22,334 nucleotides of DNA from contig JAHZAW010000013.1 in NCBI GenBank assembly GCA_019423725.1, forward strand, positions 19,549 to 41,882, read 5' to 3'. The position numbers and the translations under genes are program-made. Shown here piece by piece: positions 15,829 through 22,334 of the stretch. Source of the DNA: Clostridiales bacterium. GTDB taxonomy: Bacteria > Bacillota > Clostridia > Lachnospirales > Anaerotignaceae. The notes below the pieces were generated by a model, which had not been told where the DNA came from, did not search any database, and worked only from the letters and a program-made list of their open reading frames with translations. Numbering within the stretch: the stretch's first letter is position 1; every line of letters begins with the position of its first letter.

Positions 15829-15860
15829 AAAAGAGAGAACTTAAAAAGTTCTCTCTTTTT
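15829..15860 (+). terminator. Terminator of the sugar operon
   Basis: A perfect 14-bp stem, AAAAGAGAGAACTT (15829-15842) with AAGTTCTCTCTTTT (15846-15859), has a 3-base loop and a T-rich tail, six bases after the kinase 2 stop codon. Confidence 0.9.
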
Positions 15861-16016
15861 ATTTCTAAAAACATTCAATGTATTTTAAATATAATGTATC
15901 GTACAATCCATTAACTACATATAATTTAATAAATTCCAATAAAAGCCGCATTATTTGTAACGCGGCTTATCCCTGCGGAATATTGTATTATAAAATATAT
16001 TGAAGGGAAAAAGTCT
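15861..16016. other. AT-rich leader of the collagen-like gene with a hairpin
   Basis: No gene is visible. AAGCCGC (15943-15949) pairs with GCGGCTT (15962-15968) about 48 bases before the start codon. On the plus strand it lacks a T tract, so it may be a 5' leader structure. TACAAT (15902-15907) and CATATAAT (15918-15925) are -10-like; the latter resembles a sporulation SigE -10, but no matching -35 was found. Confidence 0.35.
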
Positions 16017-17459
16017 ATGTCTGATGATTTCGAATTCATCGAAAGAAAAAGGTTGATGTACAACTCAGGAAACAACAGATCATCTGACTGCGGATGCTCA
16101 GGATGCTCCGGATGCTCAGACTGTGATTCCTGTGGTCCCAGCTGTTCATGGCCCCAGGATCAGTGCTGTAACAACTGCGCCTGCTGTGTAGGCCCCAAAG
16201 GCGATAAAGGTGATCCTGGTATCCCCGGTATCCCCGGAAGAGCTGCTACAGTAACTGTAGGCACGACAACAACCGGTGCTCCCGGAACAAACGCACAGGT
16301 TACAAACTCAGGAACCTCTTCAGATGCAGTCCTCAACTTCGTCATACCTAGGGGTGCCACTGGTCCCACCGGACCCGCTGGTGCTACAGGTCCCACTGGA
16401 CCTACCGGCCCCACTGGCCCCATTGGTGCAGGTCTTAATACCGTTGCTGAATTCGTGGCCGGAACTCCTTATGCCGCCGGAACTATGCTCTACTACGAAG
16501 GCGCTCTGTATCAGGTAAACACAAACTACCCCACCGGAACGCCCGGAACATCTCCAGACTTCAACCTGGTGACAGTTACAGGTCCTACTGGTGCCACTGG
16601 TGCAGTTGGTCCCACCGGTGCCACAGGTCCTGCCGGAGCTACCGGACCTACTGGTCCTGCCGGTGTTCAGGGTAATGACGGAGCTACCGGACCTACTGGT
16701 CCCACTGGCCCTGCCGGTGTTCAGGGTAATGACGGAGCTACTGGTCCTACTGGTCCCACTGGCCCTGCCGGAGGTCCTACTGGCCCTACTGGCCCCACTG
16801 GTGCCACAGGTAATGACGGAGCTACTGGCCCCACTGGCCCTACTGGTCCTCAGGGTGATGCCGGAGCTACTGGCCCTACTGGTGCCACTGGCGATACAGG
16901 TGCTACTGGCCCTACTGGCCCCACTGGTCCTCAGGGTGATGAAGGCCCTACCGGTCCTACTGGTCCCGAGGGTGCTACAGGTCCCACCGGACCCACTGGT
17001 CCTCAGGGCGATACCGGTACACAGGGTGCTGAAGGTGCTACTGGTCCTACTGGTCCCGAAGGTCCTACTGGTCCTCAGGGTACTGAAGGTGCTACTGGTC
17101 CCACTGGACCCACAGGTCCTACTGGTCCATCAAGCGGTGCTACCGGCCCTACCGGCCCCACTGGTGCAGCCGGAGCTCAGGGTGATGAAGGTCCTACTGG
17201 ACCCACCGGTCCTCAAGGTGACGAGGGTGCCACCGGCCCTACTGGTCCTGAAGGTGCTGAAGGCCCCACAGGCCCCACTGGTCCCGAAGGTGAAGAAGGT
17301 CCTACCGGCCCCACTGGTCCTACTGGCCCTACCGGACCCACTGGTCCTGGACCTGTGGCAGCTGCCGCTGTAGCAAATGCATCAAGCGAAGAAGATCTGG
17401 TAACCCAGTTCAATACACTTTTGGCTAACCTGCGTGCTGCTGGCTATCTCCAGAGCTGA
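16017..17459 (+). CDS. Cys-rich collagen-like surface/exosporium protein
   Basis: The 480-residue modular protein has these parts in order: an acidic head; a cysteine-rich segment with 12 Cys in residues 25-57; six Gly-X-Y triplets (59-76); a spacer (77-113) ending NFVIPRG, like modules in phage fibres; a short collagen stretch (113-138); a 50-residue non-collagen insert (139-188, FVAGTPYAAGTMLYYEGALY) resembling small carbohydrate-binding modules; a long collagen domain (189-445) dominated by GPT and GAT; and a hydrophobic/acidic C-terminal cap. There is no signal peptide or LPXTG anchor, so it is not an ordinary secreted wall protein, which fits a mother-cell-made exosporium filament like BclA. 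Two breaks in the triplet register are seen (GPAGGPT, GPSSGAT). A glycosyltransferase gene follows. The spore location is inferred. Confidence 0.85.
   Translation: MSDDFEFIERKRLMYNSGNNRSSDCGCSGCSGCSDCDSCGPSCSWPQDQCCNNCACCVGPKGDKGDPGIPGIPGRAATVTVGTTTTGAPGTNAQVTNSGTSSDAVLNFVIPRGATGPTGPAGATGPTGPTGPTGPIGAGLNTVAEFVAGTPYAAGTMLYYEGALYQVNTNYPTGTPGTSPDFNLVTVTGPTGATGAVGPTGATGPAGATGPTGPAGVQGNDGATGPTGPTGPAGVQGNDGATGPTGPTGPAGGPTGPTGPTGATGNDGATGPTGPTGPQGDAGATGPTGATGDTGATGPTGPTGPQGDEGPTGPTGPEGATGPTGPTGPQGDTGTQGAEGATGPTGPEGPTGPQGTEGATGPTGPTGPTGPSSGATGPTGPTGAAGAQGDEGPTGPTGPQGDEGATGPTGPEGAEGPTGPTGPEGEEGPTGPTGPTGPTGPTGPGPVAAAAVANASSEEDLVTQFNTLLANLRAAGYLQS
16653..16760 (+). repeat. Tandem 54-bp duplication in the collagen-like gene
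   Basis: Two adjacent copies (16653-16706 and 16707-16760) encode the same 18 residues, six triplets beginning GPAGVQGND, with only a few silent differences. A third partial copy starts at 16761 and breaks the triplet register. This is the signature of recent repeat expansion. Confidence 0.85.
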
Positions 17460-17475
17460 TATTTAAACAACTGAC

Positions 17476-17500
17476 GGGGAGGGTATTTCCCTCCCCCTTT
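17476..17500 (+). terminator. GC-rich hairpin after the collagen-like gene
   Basis: GGGGAGGG (17476-17483) pairs with CCCTCCCC (17489-17496), followed by a short CTTTATT. The T tract is poor, so partial read-through into the glycosyltransferase gene is likely. Confidence 0.7.
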
Positions 17501-17527
17501 ATTATGAGATATATGGGGGAGGCTTAT

Positions 17528-18610
17528 ATGAAGGTAGCAGTATATACCATATGCAAAAATGAATCCGCCTTTGTTGACCGCTGGGTGGATTCCATGTCCG
17601 AGGCCGACGGCATATATGTGCTGGATACAGGTTCGGAGGATGACACCGTGGAAAAACTCAAAAAACGGGGAGTACATGTTGAAACGGCAAAAATCGTCCC
17701 CTGGAGGTTCGACAAAGCAAGGAATATGTCCCTCGAATTAGTTCCCCAGGATGTGGATGTATGCGTCTGTACGGACTTAGACGAGGTTTTTCTGCCGGGC
17801 TGGAGAAAACATCTTGAGGAGTCCTGGAAGGAAGGTACTACCCAGGCCCGATTCCGTTATACCTGGAGCTTCAATGATGACGGAAGTGAAGGAGTTGTGT
17901 TCTGGGAAGAAAATGTACATGTAAGAAATGGTTTCAGATGGACCCATCCGGTACATGAAGTGCTGGAAATAACCGATCCTAACCTTCCTAGGAATATGAT
18001 AAGCATAGAAGGGATGCAGCTCAATCATTATCCGGATAAAAATAAATCCAGGGGCCAGTACCTTGGGCTGCTTGAGATGTCCGTGGCGGAATGTCCCGAT
18101 GATGACAGGAACATGCATTATCTTGGAAGGGAATATATGTTCAAAGGCCGCTGGGATGACTGCATAAGGACACTTATGAGGCATCTTTCCATGCCCAGTG
18201 CCCGCTGGAAGGATGAAAGAGCCGCATCCATGCGGTATATAGCCAAATCCTACTATATGAAAGGCGACCCATCTTCCGCCAGAGACTGGTACTTAAAGGC
18301 CATTGCCGAAGCTCCTCATCTAAGGGAAGCCTATGTGGATCTGGCATTCATGCTCTATGAGCAAAAGGAGTGGGATGGTGTGCTCTACTTTACGGAATGT
18401 GCCTTAAAAATAAAAGACCGTCCGGCCACATATATATGCGAAGCTGCCCCCTGGGGAGGACTTCCCAACGACCTCCGGTCCATTGCCTTCTATAATACCG
18501 GCCGTATCGAAGAAGCCTTGAAGGAAGCCAGAACAGCCCTTGAAAAAGAGCCGGAAAATAAAAGGATACAGAATAATGTGAAATTCATGGAAGAAAAACT
18601 TATAAACTAA
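17528..18610 (+). CDS. GT2-type glycosyltransferase with TPR-like C-terminal region
   Basis: The 360-residue protein has an N-terminal GT-A domain (about 1-200) starting MKVAVYTICKNESAFVDRWV, with YVLDTGSEDDT (30-40) and the metal/nucleotide-sugar motif DLD at 83-85 within CTDLDEVFLPGW. The C-terminal region from about residue 200 is helical with TPR-like repeats (HYLGREYMFKGRWDDCIRTL, YIAKSYYMKGDPSSARDWYL, FYNTGRIEEALKEARTALEK), likely for gripping a repetitive protein. The frame opens at an ATG at 17504, but GGGGGAGG (17515-17522) serves the ATG at 17528. Lying 68 bases downstream of the Thr-rich collagen-like gene, it probably glycosylates that protein, as SgtA next to BclA3 does in C. difficile. 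The sugar and acceptor are inferred. Confidence 0.85.
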   Translation: MKVAVYTICKNESAFVDRWVDSMSEADGIYVLDTGSEDDTVEKLKKRGVHVETAKIVPWRFDKARNMSLELVPQDVDVCVCTDLDEVFLPGWRKHLEESWKEGTTQARFRYTWSFNDDGSEGVVFWEENVHVRNGFRWTHPVHEVLEITDPNLPRNMISIEGMQLNHYPDKNKSRGQYLGLLEMSVAECPDDDRNMHYLGREYMFKGRWDDCIRTLMRHLSMPSARWKDERAASMRYIAKSYYMKGDPSSARDWYLKAIAEAPHLREAYVDLAFMLYEQKEWDGVLYFTECALKIKDRPATYICEAAPWGGLPNDLRSIAFYNTGRIEEALKEARTALEKEPENKRIQNNVKFMEEKLIN

Positions 18611-18638
18611 AAAACCACCGGCTGAGCCGGTGGTTTTT
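18611..18638. terminator. Bidirectional terminator between glycosyltransferase and SCIFF maturase genes
   Basis: AAAACCACCGGC (18611-18622) pairs perfectly with GCCGGTGGTTTT (18626-18637), with A's on one side and T's on the other, between two converging genes. Confidence 0.88.
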
Positions 18639-18668
18639 GTATTCCAGTATATAAGCACTAAATTGGGT

Positions 18669-20045
18669 TTATTTATTTTCCAGTTCGTCGAGCATGAGTT
18701 TTGCCTTTATCATTATGGCACACTCTATCCTCTTTCTCTGAAGCTTGCAGCCTATTTCGTATGTACCCATGATGTCTCCTGCATAATGACAGGCATTGGC
18801 CATACATCCACCGCTGCAGTAGAATTTTGCCCAGCATTTCTTACAGTCAGGTTTTGTATATACGTTGCAGTTTGCAAACTCATCTCTGATGGCTGTGTTC
18901 TCAATGCCAGTAAATACGGAGCCTATCTTATACTCTTCCTGTCCAACGAACTGATGGCAGGGATAGAGGTCTCCTTCTGGTGTGACAGCAAGATACTCAG
19001 TTCCGCTTCCGCAGCCTGAAAGTCTCTTTGCTATGCAGGGACCGCCTGTAAGGTCTATCATAAAGTGGAAGAAATTAAAGTCCTTTTCTCCTGTTTTATG
19101 TCTCTTATATAATTCCTCTGCGACCTTTTCATACTCAGCGTATATGGTCTCAAGGTCTTCTTCCTTGATGGCATAATCTTCAGTATCCTCGGCAACAACA
19201 GGCTCAACAGATACCTGTTTGAATCCAAGGTCATCAGCTATATGGAATATATCCTTTGAAAAGTCCAGATTGTTATGGGTAAATGTTCCCCTCAGGTAAT
19301 AATCTGTCTGATTTCTGCTCTCAGCCAGCTTCTGGAACTTGGGTACGATTATATCGTAGCTTCCCTGTCCGCCTGCTCTGGGACGCATATAGTCGTTGAT
19401 TTCCTTTCTTCCGTCAAGGCTCAGCACTACATTGTGCATGTTTTCGTTGATATAAGCCTGCTTCTCATCATCGAGAAGTATTCCGTTGGTTGTGATTGTG
19501 AATCTGAAGTTTTTGCCGTGGAGCTTCTCCTGCTCCCTTCCGTATTCAACTATCTCCTTGACAACATCAAAGTTCATAAGGGGCTCTCCGCCAAAGAAAT
19601 CCACTTCAAGATTCCTTCTGTTTCCGCTGTTGGATATTATGAAGTCGATGGCCTTTTTGCCCACTTCGGCGCTCATAAGTGAACGTTTTCCATGGTATTC
19701 GCCCTCTTCAGCAAAACAATATCTGCATTTGAGGTTGCAGTCATGGGCAACATGCAGACATAATGCCTTGACAACGGGAGCACGGTTCTTTACCTGTTCA
19801 AGGACTTTCTCATATTCATCCTCAGTATAGAGCATTCCCGCTTCCTTGAGCTCCTCAAGCTCATCACAGGCTTCCTTTATCTGTTCTCTGGTATATTTTC
19901 CGGAAAATTTATCGCAGAGCTCATCAAGGCCTGCTTCCGGGTAAAGGTCAGCTATGTCATAGGCTACATCATCAACGGCATGAACAGCTCCGCTGTAGAT
20001 ATCCATAAGAACGTTTATACCGTTCATCGAAAATTTATGAAGCAT
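18669..20045 (-). CDS. scfB: SCIFF-system radical SAM/SPASM peptide maturase
   Basis: The 458-residue radical SAM enzyme forms Cys thioether cross-links in the SCIFF peptide. An N-terminal peptide-recognition (RRE-like) region (1-90) precedes the radical SAM barrel, whose cluster cysteines are C103, C107 and C110 (CNLKCRYC) with GGEP at 152-155. The C-terminal SPASM region has cysteines for two auxiliary clusters, including C337, C345, C363, C393, C401, C404, C410, C414 and C433 (CKKCWAKFYCSGGC is diagnostic). Length agrees with characterised SCIFF maturases such as CteB and Tte1186. The substrate gene lies 64 bases upstream. A GAAAGGA site precedes the ATG. Reducing electrons must come from elsewhere. 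The mature peptide's biological function is unknown in all species. Confidence 0.95.
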   Translation of the reverse strand: MLHKFSMNGINVLMDIYSGAVHAVDDVAYDIADLYPEAGLDELCDKFSGKYTREQIKEACDELEELKEAGMLYTEDEYEKVLEQVKNRAPVVKALCLHVAHDCNLKCRYCFAEEGEYHGKRSLMSAEVGKKAIDFIISNSGNRRNLEVDFFGGEPLMNFDVVKEIVEYGREQEKLHGKNFRFTITTNGILLDDEKQAYINENMHNVVLSLDGRKEINDYMRPRAGGQGSYDIIVPKFQKLAESRNQTDYYLRGTFTHNNLDFSKDIFHIADDLGFKQVSVEPVVAEDTEDYAIKEEDLETIYAEYEKVAEELYKRHKTGEKDFNFFHFMIDLTGGPCIAKRLSGCGSGTEYLAVTPEGDLYPCHQFVGQEEYKIGSVFTGIENTAIRDEFANCNVYTKPDCKKCWAKFYCSGGCMANACHYAGDIMGTYEIGCKLQRKRIECAIMIKAKLMLDELENK

Positions 20046-20074
20046 AATTTATTTCCTTTCTTCCGTACAATACA

Positions 20075-20107
20075 AGAGTGCCGATGTTATCGGCACTCTC
20101 TTTTTTT
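20075..20107. terminator. Hairpin between SCIFF peptide and maturase genes
   Basis: A perfect 11-bp stem (20075-20085 with 20089-20099) has a 3-base loop, core GAGTGCCGAT. Read on the plus strand it is followed by seven T's, a textbook terminator. Read on the minus strand, the direction of the flanking genes, it is followed by the weaker TTGTATTGTAC. It may act as an attenuator or RNA-stabilising element after the peptide gene and as a block to antisense transcription. Confidence 0.75.
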
Positions 20108-20109
20108 CA

Positions 20110-20250
20110 TTATCTGTTTTCGCAGGGCTGGTTAGCTACTGTGCAGCTTGTTTTGCATGCTGACTGGCAAGATGTCTGGCACTCGCCGCAGCCGCCTTTA
20201 ACCATAGACTCTTTGAGCATTGCGTTATTTAAAGTTTTGATGTGTTTCAT
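20110..20250 (-). CDS. scfA: SCIFF ribosomal peptide precursor (six Cys in forty-five)
   Basis: The 46-residue precursor peptide has a leader of about 20 residues (MKHIKTLNNAMLKESMVKGG) and a core with exactly six cysteines at 21, 24, 28, 32, 36 and 43 and Thr at 26, 34 and 37. SCIFF peptides have this layout, and the adjacent radical SAM enzyme links a core Cys to a Thr carbon in characterised systems. The GG before C21 is conserved in the family. GGGAGG lies 8 bases before the ATG, and a good promoter sits at 20288-20316. It is the first gene of the pair with the maturase. SCIFF is near-universal in Clostridia; its function is not known. At this length standard gene calling can easily miss it. 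Confidence 0.95.
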   Translation of the reverse strand: MKHIKTLNNAMLKESMVKGGCGECQTSCQSACKTSCTVANQPCENR

Positions 20251-20287
20251 TTATGTGACCTCCCATTATATATACATATTTTTTTCA

Positions 20288-20316
20288 ATTGTACCATATT
20301 TTCTTTCATTTGCAAA
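20288..20316 (-). promoter_or_regulatory. SigA promoter of the SCIFF peptide gene
   Basis: On the minus strand TTTGCA (20311-20316), a 17-base spacer and TACAAT (20288-20293) are found. The start codon is 37 bases downstream of the -10 box. It gives scfA its own promoter after the upstream membrane-protein gene. Confidence 0.65.
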
Positions 20317-20338
20317 GTATTAATTTAAAAATACCATC

Positions 20339-20782
20339 TCACCCTTTTGTATTGACCCCAAGGATGCCGCCGATTCCTCCTCCGGCTGCCGCTGTTATGA
20401 GACATGTGAGGTTTCCCATAGATATTGGGCCGCCCCCTGCCGCTGCGCTTATGGCCATGAGTATAACTCCATAGACCGCTCCAGCCAGTATACCCGTCAG
20501 CAGTCCGCTCTTTCCACGGCTCCTGGCAGTGATAAATCCGGCCGCCGCCGCTGATACAGCTGTGCTTATGGTGGAAACTATGCCCACAAAGGATTCATCC
20601 GCATCGGTATATGTAAGTATGAGGGCACAGACCGCAAATATTATGCACGTTATCCCAAGGCCTATGCCTATCCCCTTAAAAGCAGAGGCTATAACTCCAT
20701 TTTTCGATGTTTTTCCGCCCTTTGCTGCCTTTTCTCCACTGGATACACTGTTTTTCTTTGTTTTATTGTTTTTATCAGCCAT
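20339..20782 (-). CDS. Four-helix membrane protein, probably TIGR04086 family
   Basis: The 147-residue protein has a Lys/Ser-rich cytosolic head (1-30) followed by four hydrophobic segments (about 36-58, 66-86, 94-113 and 125-143), very rich in Ala and Gly. I recall the TIGR04086 family as short four-helix membrane proteins found in Clostridia near the SCIFF genes. The size, helix count and position directly upstream of scfA fit, but the name rests on recall. The frame is open from an ATG at 20803; the ATG at 20782 is chosen because GGAGGG lies 5 bases before it and the extra residues (MFIRREF) are encoded by that site. A role in export or sensing of the modified peptide is possible but unproven. 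Confidence 0.75.
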   Translation of the reverse strand: MADKNNKTKKNSVSSGEKAAKGGKTSKNGVIASAFKGIGIGLGITCIIFAVCALILTYTDADESFVGIVSTISTAVSAAAAGFITARSRGKSGLLTGILAGAVYGVILMAISAAAGGGPISMGNLTCLITAAAGGGIGGILGVNTKG

Positions 20783-20853
20783 AAATTCCCTCCGAATAAA
20801 CATACTGGATAATATTTATCTAATACATTTATATTGGAGTATGGACGGATTTA

Positions 20854-21708
20854 TTACTTAAGATGTCTTTTCATATCTTCGGCAAAACTCTGGGGTATTT
20901 TCAGATTTCCCCTGCCTATGCCTATCTTTATATCAGGCTTATTATCCCCATGGAAATCACTGCCCCCTGACTTAAGGAGCTTGTAATACTCACATATTTT
21001 TCTTATTTCTTCCGTCTGTTTTGGGGTATATGTGGAATACATGGTCTCCATGGCCATAAGCCCATATTCCTTGAGCTCTCCCACAAGATTATGGATCTCA
21101 AGATATCCAAAGCCATAAAGGGTGGCATGGGCAAGGACAGGTATGCCACCTGAATCTCTTATGCCCTCTATGCATTTTTTAGGTGTCAAAGTCTCCCTTT
21201 TCACATATCCGGGCCTTCCCGATGAAATATATTTTTCAAAGGCCTCTTCCCTTGTTTTTACATATCCTTTTTTGACCATAACATTTGCATAATGAGCCCT
21301 GGTTATTATCTGGCCTCCGGCGTTTTCCTCCAGCTCATCCAGGGAAATATCCAGCCCTATGGCCTTAAGGGCCTTTATCATTTTTGCGTTTCTCTCATTT
21401 CTTTCTCCAACGATATATTCCATGCTCTCAGTGAGGGCCCTGCTCTTATGGTCAATGAAAAGTCCGACTATATGAAGCTCCGTATTTTTATAGGCCGATG
21501 CCAGTTCTATTCCCGGTATGGTCTCCAGAGCGATCCTCTTTCCCTCTTCCATGAACTCATCTATGCCGTCCACCGTATCATGGTCCGTAAGCGCCGCTGA
21601 GACAAGTCCAGAAGCTTTGGCGTATTCAGCCAGCTCCATTGGTGATAATGTTCCGTCTGATGCCTTGGAATGGGTATGAAGGTCTGTATATGATCCTGTC
21701 TGTTCCAT
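20854..21708 (-). CDS. PHP-domain metal-dependent phosphoesterase
   Basis: The 284-residue protein of the PHP family shows the metal-binding set clearly: H11 and H13 (DLHTHSKASDG), D42-H43 (TDHDT), E68 (GIELA), H79 (LHIVGL), then AHATL and the terminal GSDFHG. The insert between the two halves (about 95-190) and overall length match the YciV/TrpH-type proteins, some of which are 3',5'-nucleoside bisphosphate phosphatases or 5'-to-3' RNA exonucleases. It is cytosolic, with no signal. GGGAGATG lies 5 bases before the ATG. It is 71 bases upstream of the TIGR04086-like gene on the same strand and may share a transcript with it. The substrate is inferred from family. Confidence 0.9.
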   Translation of the reverse strand: MEQTGSYTDLHTHSKASDGTLSPMELAEYAKASGLVSAALTDHDTVDGIDEFMEEGKRIALETIPGIELASAYKNTELHIVGLFIDHKSRALTESMEYIVGERNERNAKMIKALKAIGLDISLDELEENAGGQIITRAHYANVMVKKGYVKTREEAFEKYISSGRPGYVKRETLTPKKCIEGIRDSGGIPVLAHATLYGFGYLEIHNLVGELKEYGLMAMETMYSTYTPKQTEEIRKICEYYKLLKSGGSDFHGDNKPDIKIGIGRGNLKIPQSFAEDMKRHLK

Positions 21709-21826
21709 TTAATCATCTCCCTTTACAGTTTAACATAAAAATATGGTCTTATAAAATTTTTTATAAATTTATACTCTATTTTTTATCTTTGTTGTATAAT
21801 AAATAAAAATATAAAGGAGTGATTTT

Positions 21827-22334
21827 ATGAACTACGGATTTATAGGCGCAGGAAATATGGCCAGCGCTATTATAAAGGGTATGACCGTTGGAACAGGAAG
21901 CTTTGAAGGCAGAGATATTTATGTTTATGACCTTAATCCCGCGGCAGCCCAGAACCTTTCAGATGTTTGTGGAGCAAATAAATGCGGCAGCGCCTCAGAG
22001 GTAGTAAATAATGCCGATGTGGTCGTTCTGGCGGTAAAACCCAATGTTCTTCCGTCGGTACTGGATCAGATAAGGGAGGACCTGTTCAAAAAATCTCCCC
22101 TTGTGATCTCCATAGCCGCTGGAAAAACCGTTGAGTTTTTAGAGCAGCATCTTTCCTCAAGCCTGCCCATCGTAAGGGTAATGCCAAACATAAATGCCAA
22201 GGTAGGCTGCGCAACCAGTGCTTTCTGCCCCAACTCATCAGTTACGGACGAGCAGAAGGAAATAGTTAAAAACCTTTTCTCAACTGTCGGTTCCATCACT
22301 GAACTGCCTGAGAATATGTTCGGTATCCATGGAG
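21827..22334 (+). CDS. proC: Pyrroline-5-carboxylate reductase, N-terminal part (cut by window edge)
   Basis: The 169 visible codons start at an ATG with AAAGGAG 8 bases upstream. The protein begins MNYGFIGAGNMASAIIKGM, the NAD(P)-binding Rossmann loop of ProC (G-x-G-x-x-A/M). It continues with VVVLAVKPN (66-74), VISIAAGKT (93-101) and IVRVMPNINAKVG (115-127), all family marks. The enzyme reduces 1-pyrroline-5-carboxylate to proline, the last step of proline synthesis. The ENMFGIHG near the edge differs somewhat from the usual ...DAVTALSGSGPA, so a paralogous reductase is possible. A TATAAT lies at 21795-21800 without a clear -35. It diverges from the PHP gene. Confidence 0.88.
   Translation, partial: MNYGFIGAGNMASAIIKGMTVGTGSFEGRDIYVYDLNPAAAQNLSDVCGANKCGSASEVVNNADVVVLAVKPNVLPSVLDQIREDLFKKSPLVISIAAGKTVEFLEQHLSSSLPIVRVMPNINAKVGCATSAFCPNSSVTDEQKEIVKNLFSTVGSITELPENMFGIHG

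Noticed and set aside
16160..16423. Minus-strand Gly-Pro-Val frame opposite the collagen-like gene
   Set aside because: The reverse complement of GPT repeats naturally reads as GPV repeats; no ribosome binding site or independent domain.
16560..17355. Dense short repeats that might suggest a CRISPR array
   Set aside because: The repeats are in-frame 9-base collagen triplets with no unique spacers of constant length and no cas genes nearby.
16591..17373. 260-codon Leu/Pro-rich plus-strand frame inside the collagen-like gene
   Set aside because: It is the frame-shifted reading of the repetitive GGT-CCT-ACT DNA; the collagen frame has the start, stop and domain logic.
18630..19019. 129-codon plus-strand frame opposite the 3' end of the SCIFF maturase gene
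   Set aside because: It is antisense to the SPASM-coding region, starts inside the bidirectional terminator and lacks a ribosome binding site.
20078..20323. 81-codon plus-strand frame over the SCIFF gene
   Set aside because: It is antisense to the six-Cys peptide gene, which has a start, ribosome binding site, promoter and its maturase beside it.

Overview
The window looks like a chromosomal piece of an anaerobic, low-to-moderate GC Firmicute of class Clostridia, most likely Lachnospiraceae or a close relative. The grounds are strong AAGGAGG-type ribosome binding sites, a complete SCIFF peptide/radical-SAM maturase pair (a marker of Clostridia), a hybrid cluster protein with its own ferredoxin, a small siroheme sulfite reductase, and a Cys-rich collagen-like protein of the kind found on clostridial spore surfaces. 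No rRNA, tRNA, insertion sequence, phage gene or CRISPR array was seen.

Left part (1-2915): a cut-off membrane protein, a small sulfite reductase and an S1-domain RNA-binding protein lie on the minus strand. They diverge from a 23S rRNA/tRNA uracil-5-methyltransferase of the RlmD/TrmA family. Next (3123-6704) comes a redox/nitrosative-stress neighbourhood: a small cupin protein, a Crp/Fnr-type regulator, a one-cluster ferredoxin and Hcp. Two near-identical operator-like palindromes (TGTTG-N6-CAACA) lie here, one at an activator position in front of the cupin gene and one at a repressor position in front of the regulator itself.

Centre (7017-15860): a carbohydrate locus. A DeoR-type regulator precedes a ribose-type ABC importer (lipoprotein, double ATPase, permease), an FGGY kinase, a class II ketose-bisphosphate aldolase and a second, xylulokinase-like FGGY kinase. 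CGAAC operator-like repeats sit at both promoters. A terminator-like hairpin separates the binding-protein gene from the rest, which would let the lipoprotein be made in excess. There is no isomerase or dehydrogenase, so the imported sugar is probably already a ketose. Two kinases plus a bisphosphate aldolase suggest double phosphorylation followed by cleavage to triose phosphates.

Right part (15861-18638): a 480-residue collagen-like protein with a 12-cysteine head, a non-collagen insert and about 85 Gly-X-Y triplets rich in GPT/GAT, followed by a GT2-type glycosyltransferase with a TPR-like tail. The pair resembles spore-surface glycoprotein/glycosyltransferase pairs. The minus-strand block 18669-21708 runs PHP phosphoesterase, four-helix membrane protein (probably TIGR04086), SCIFF precursor peptide (46 residues, 20110-20250) and SCIFF maturase, with a perfect 11-bp hairpin between peptide and enzyme. 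The window ends inside a proC gene.

Several starts were moved inward to the ATG with the better ribosome binding site (cupin, Crp regulator, ferredoxin, hcp, deoR-type gene, kinase 2, glycosyltransferase, TIGR04086-like gene). All product names come from reading motifs by eye; no database search was run.
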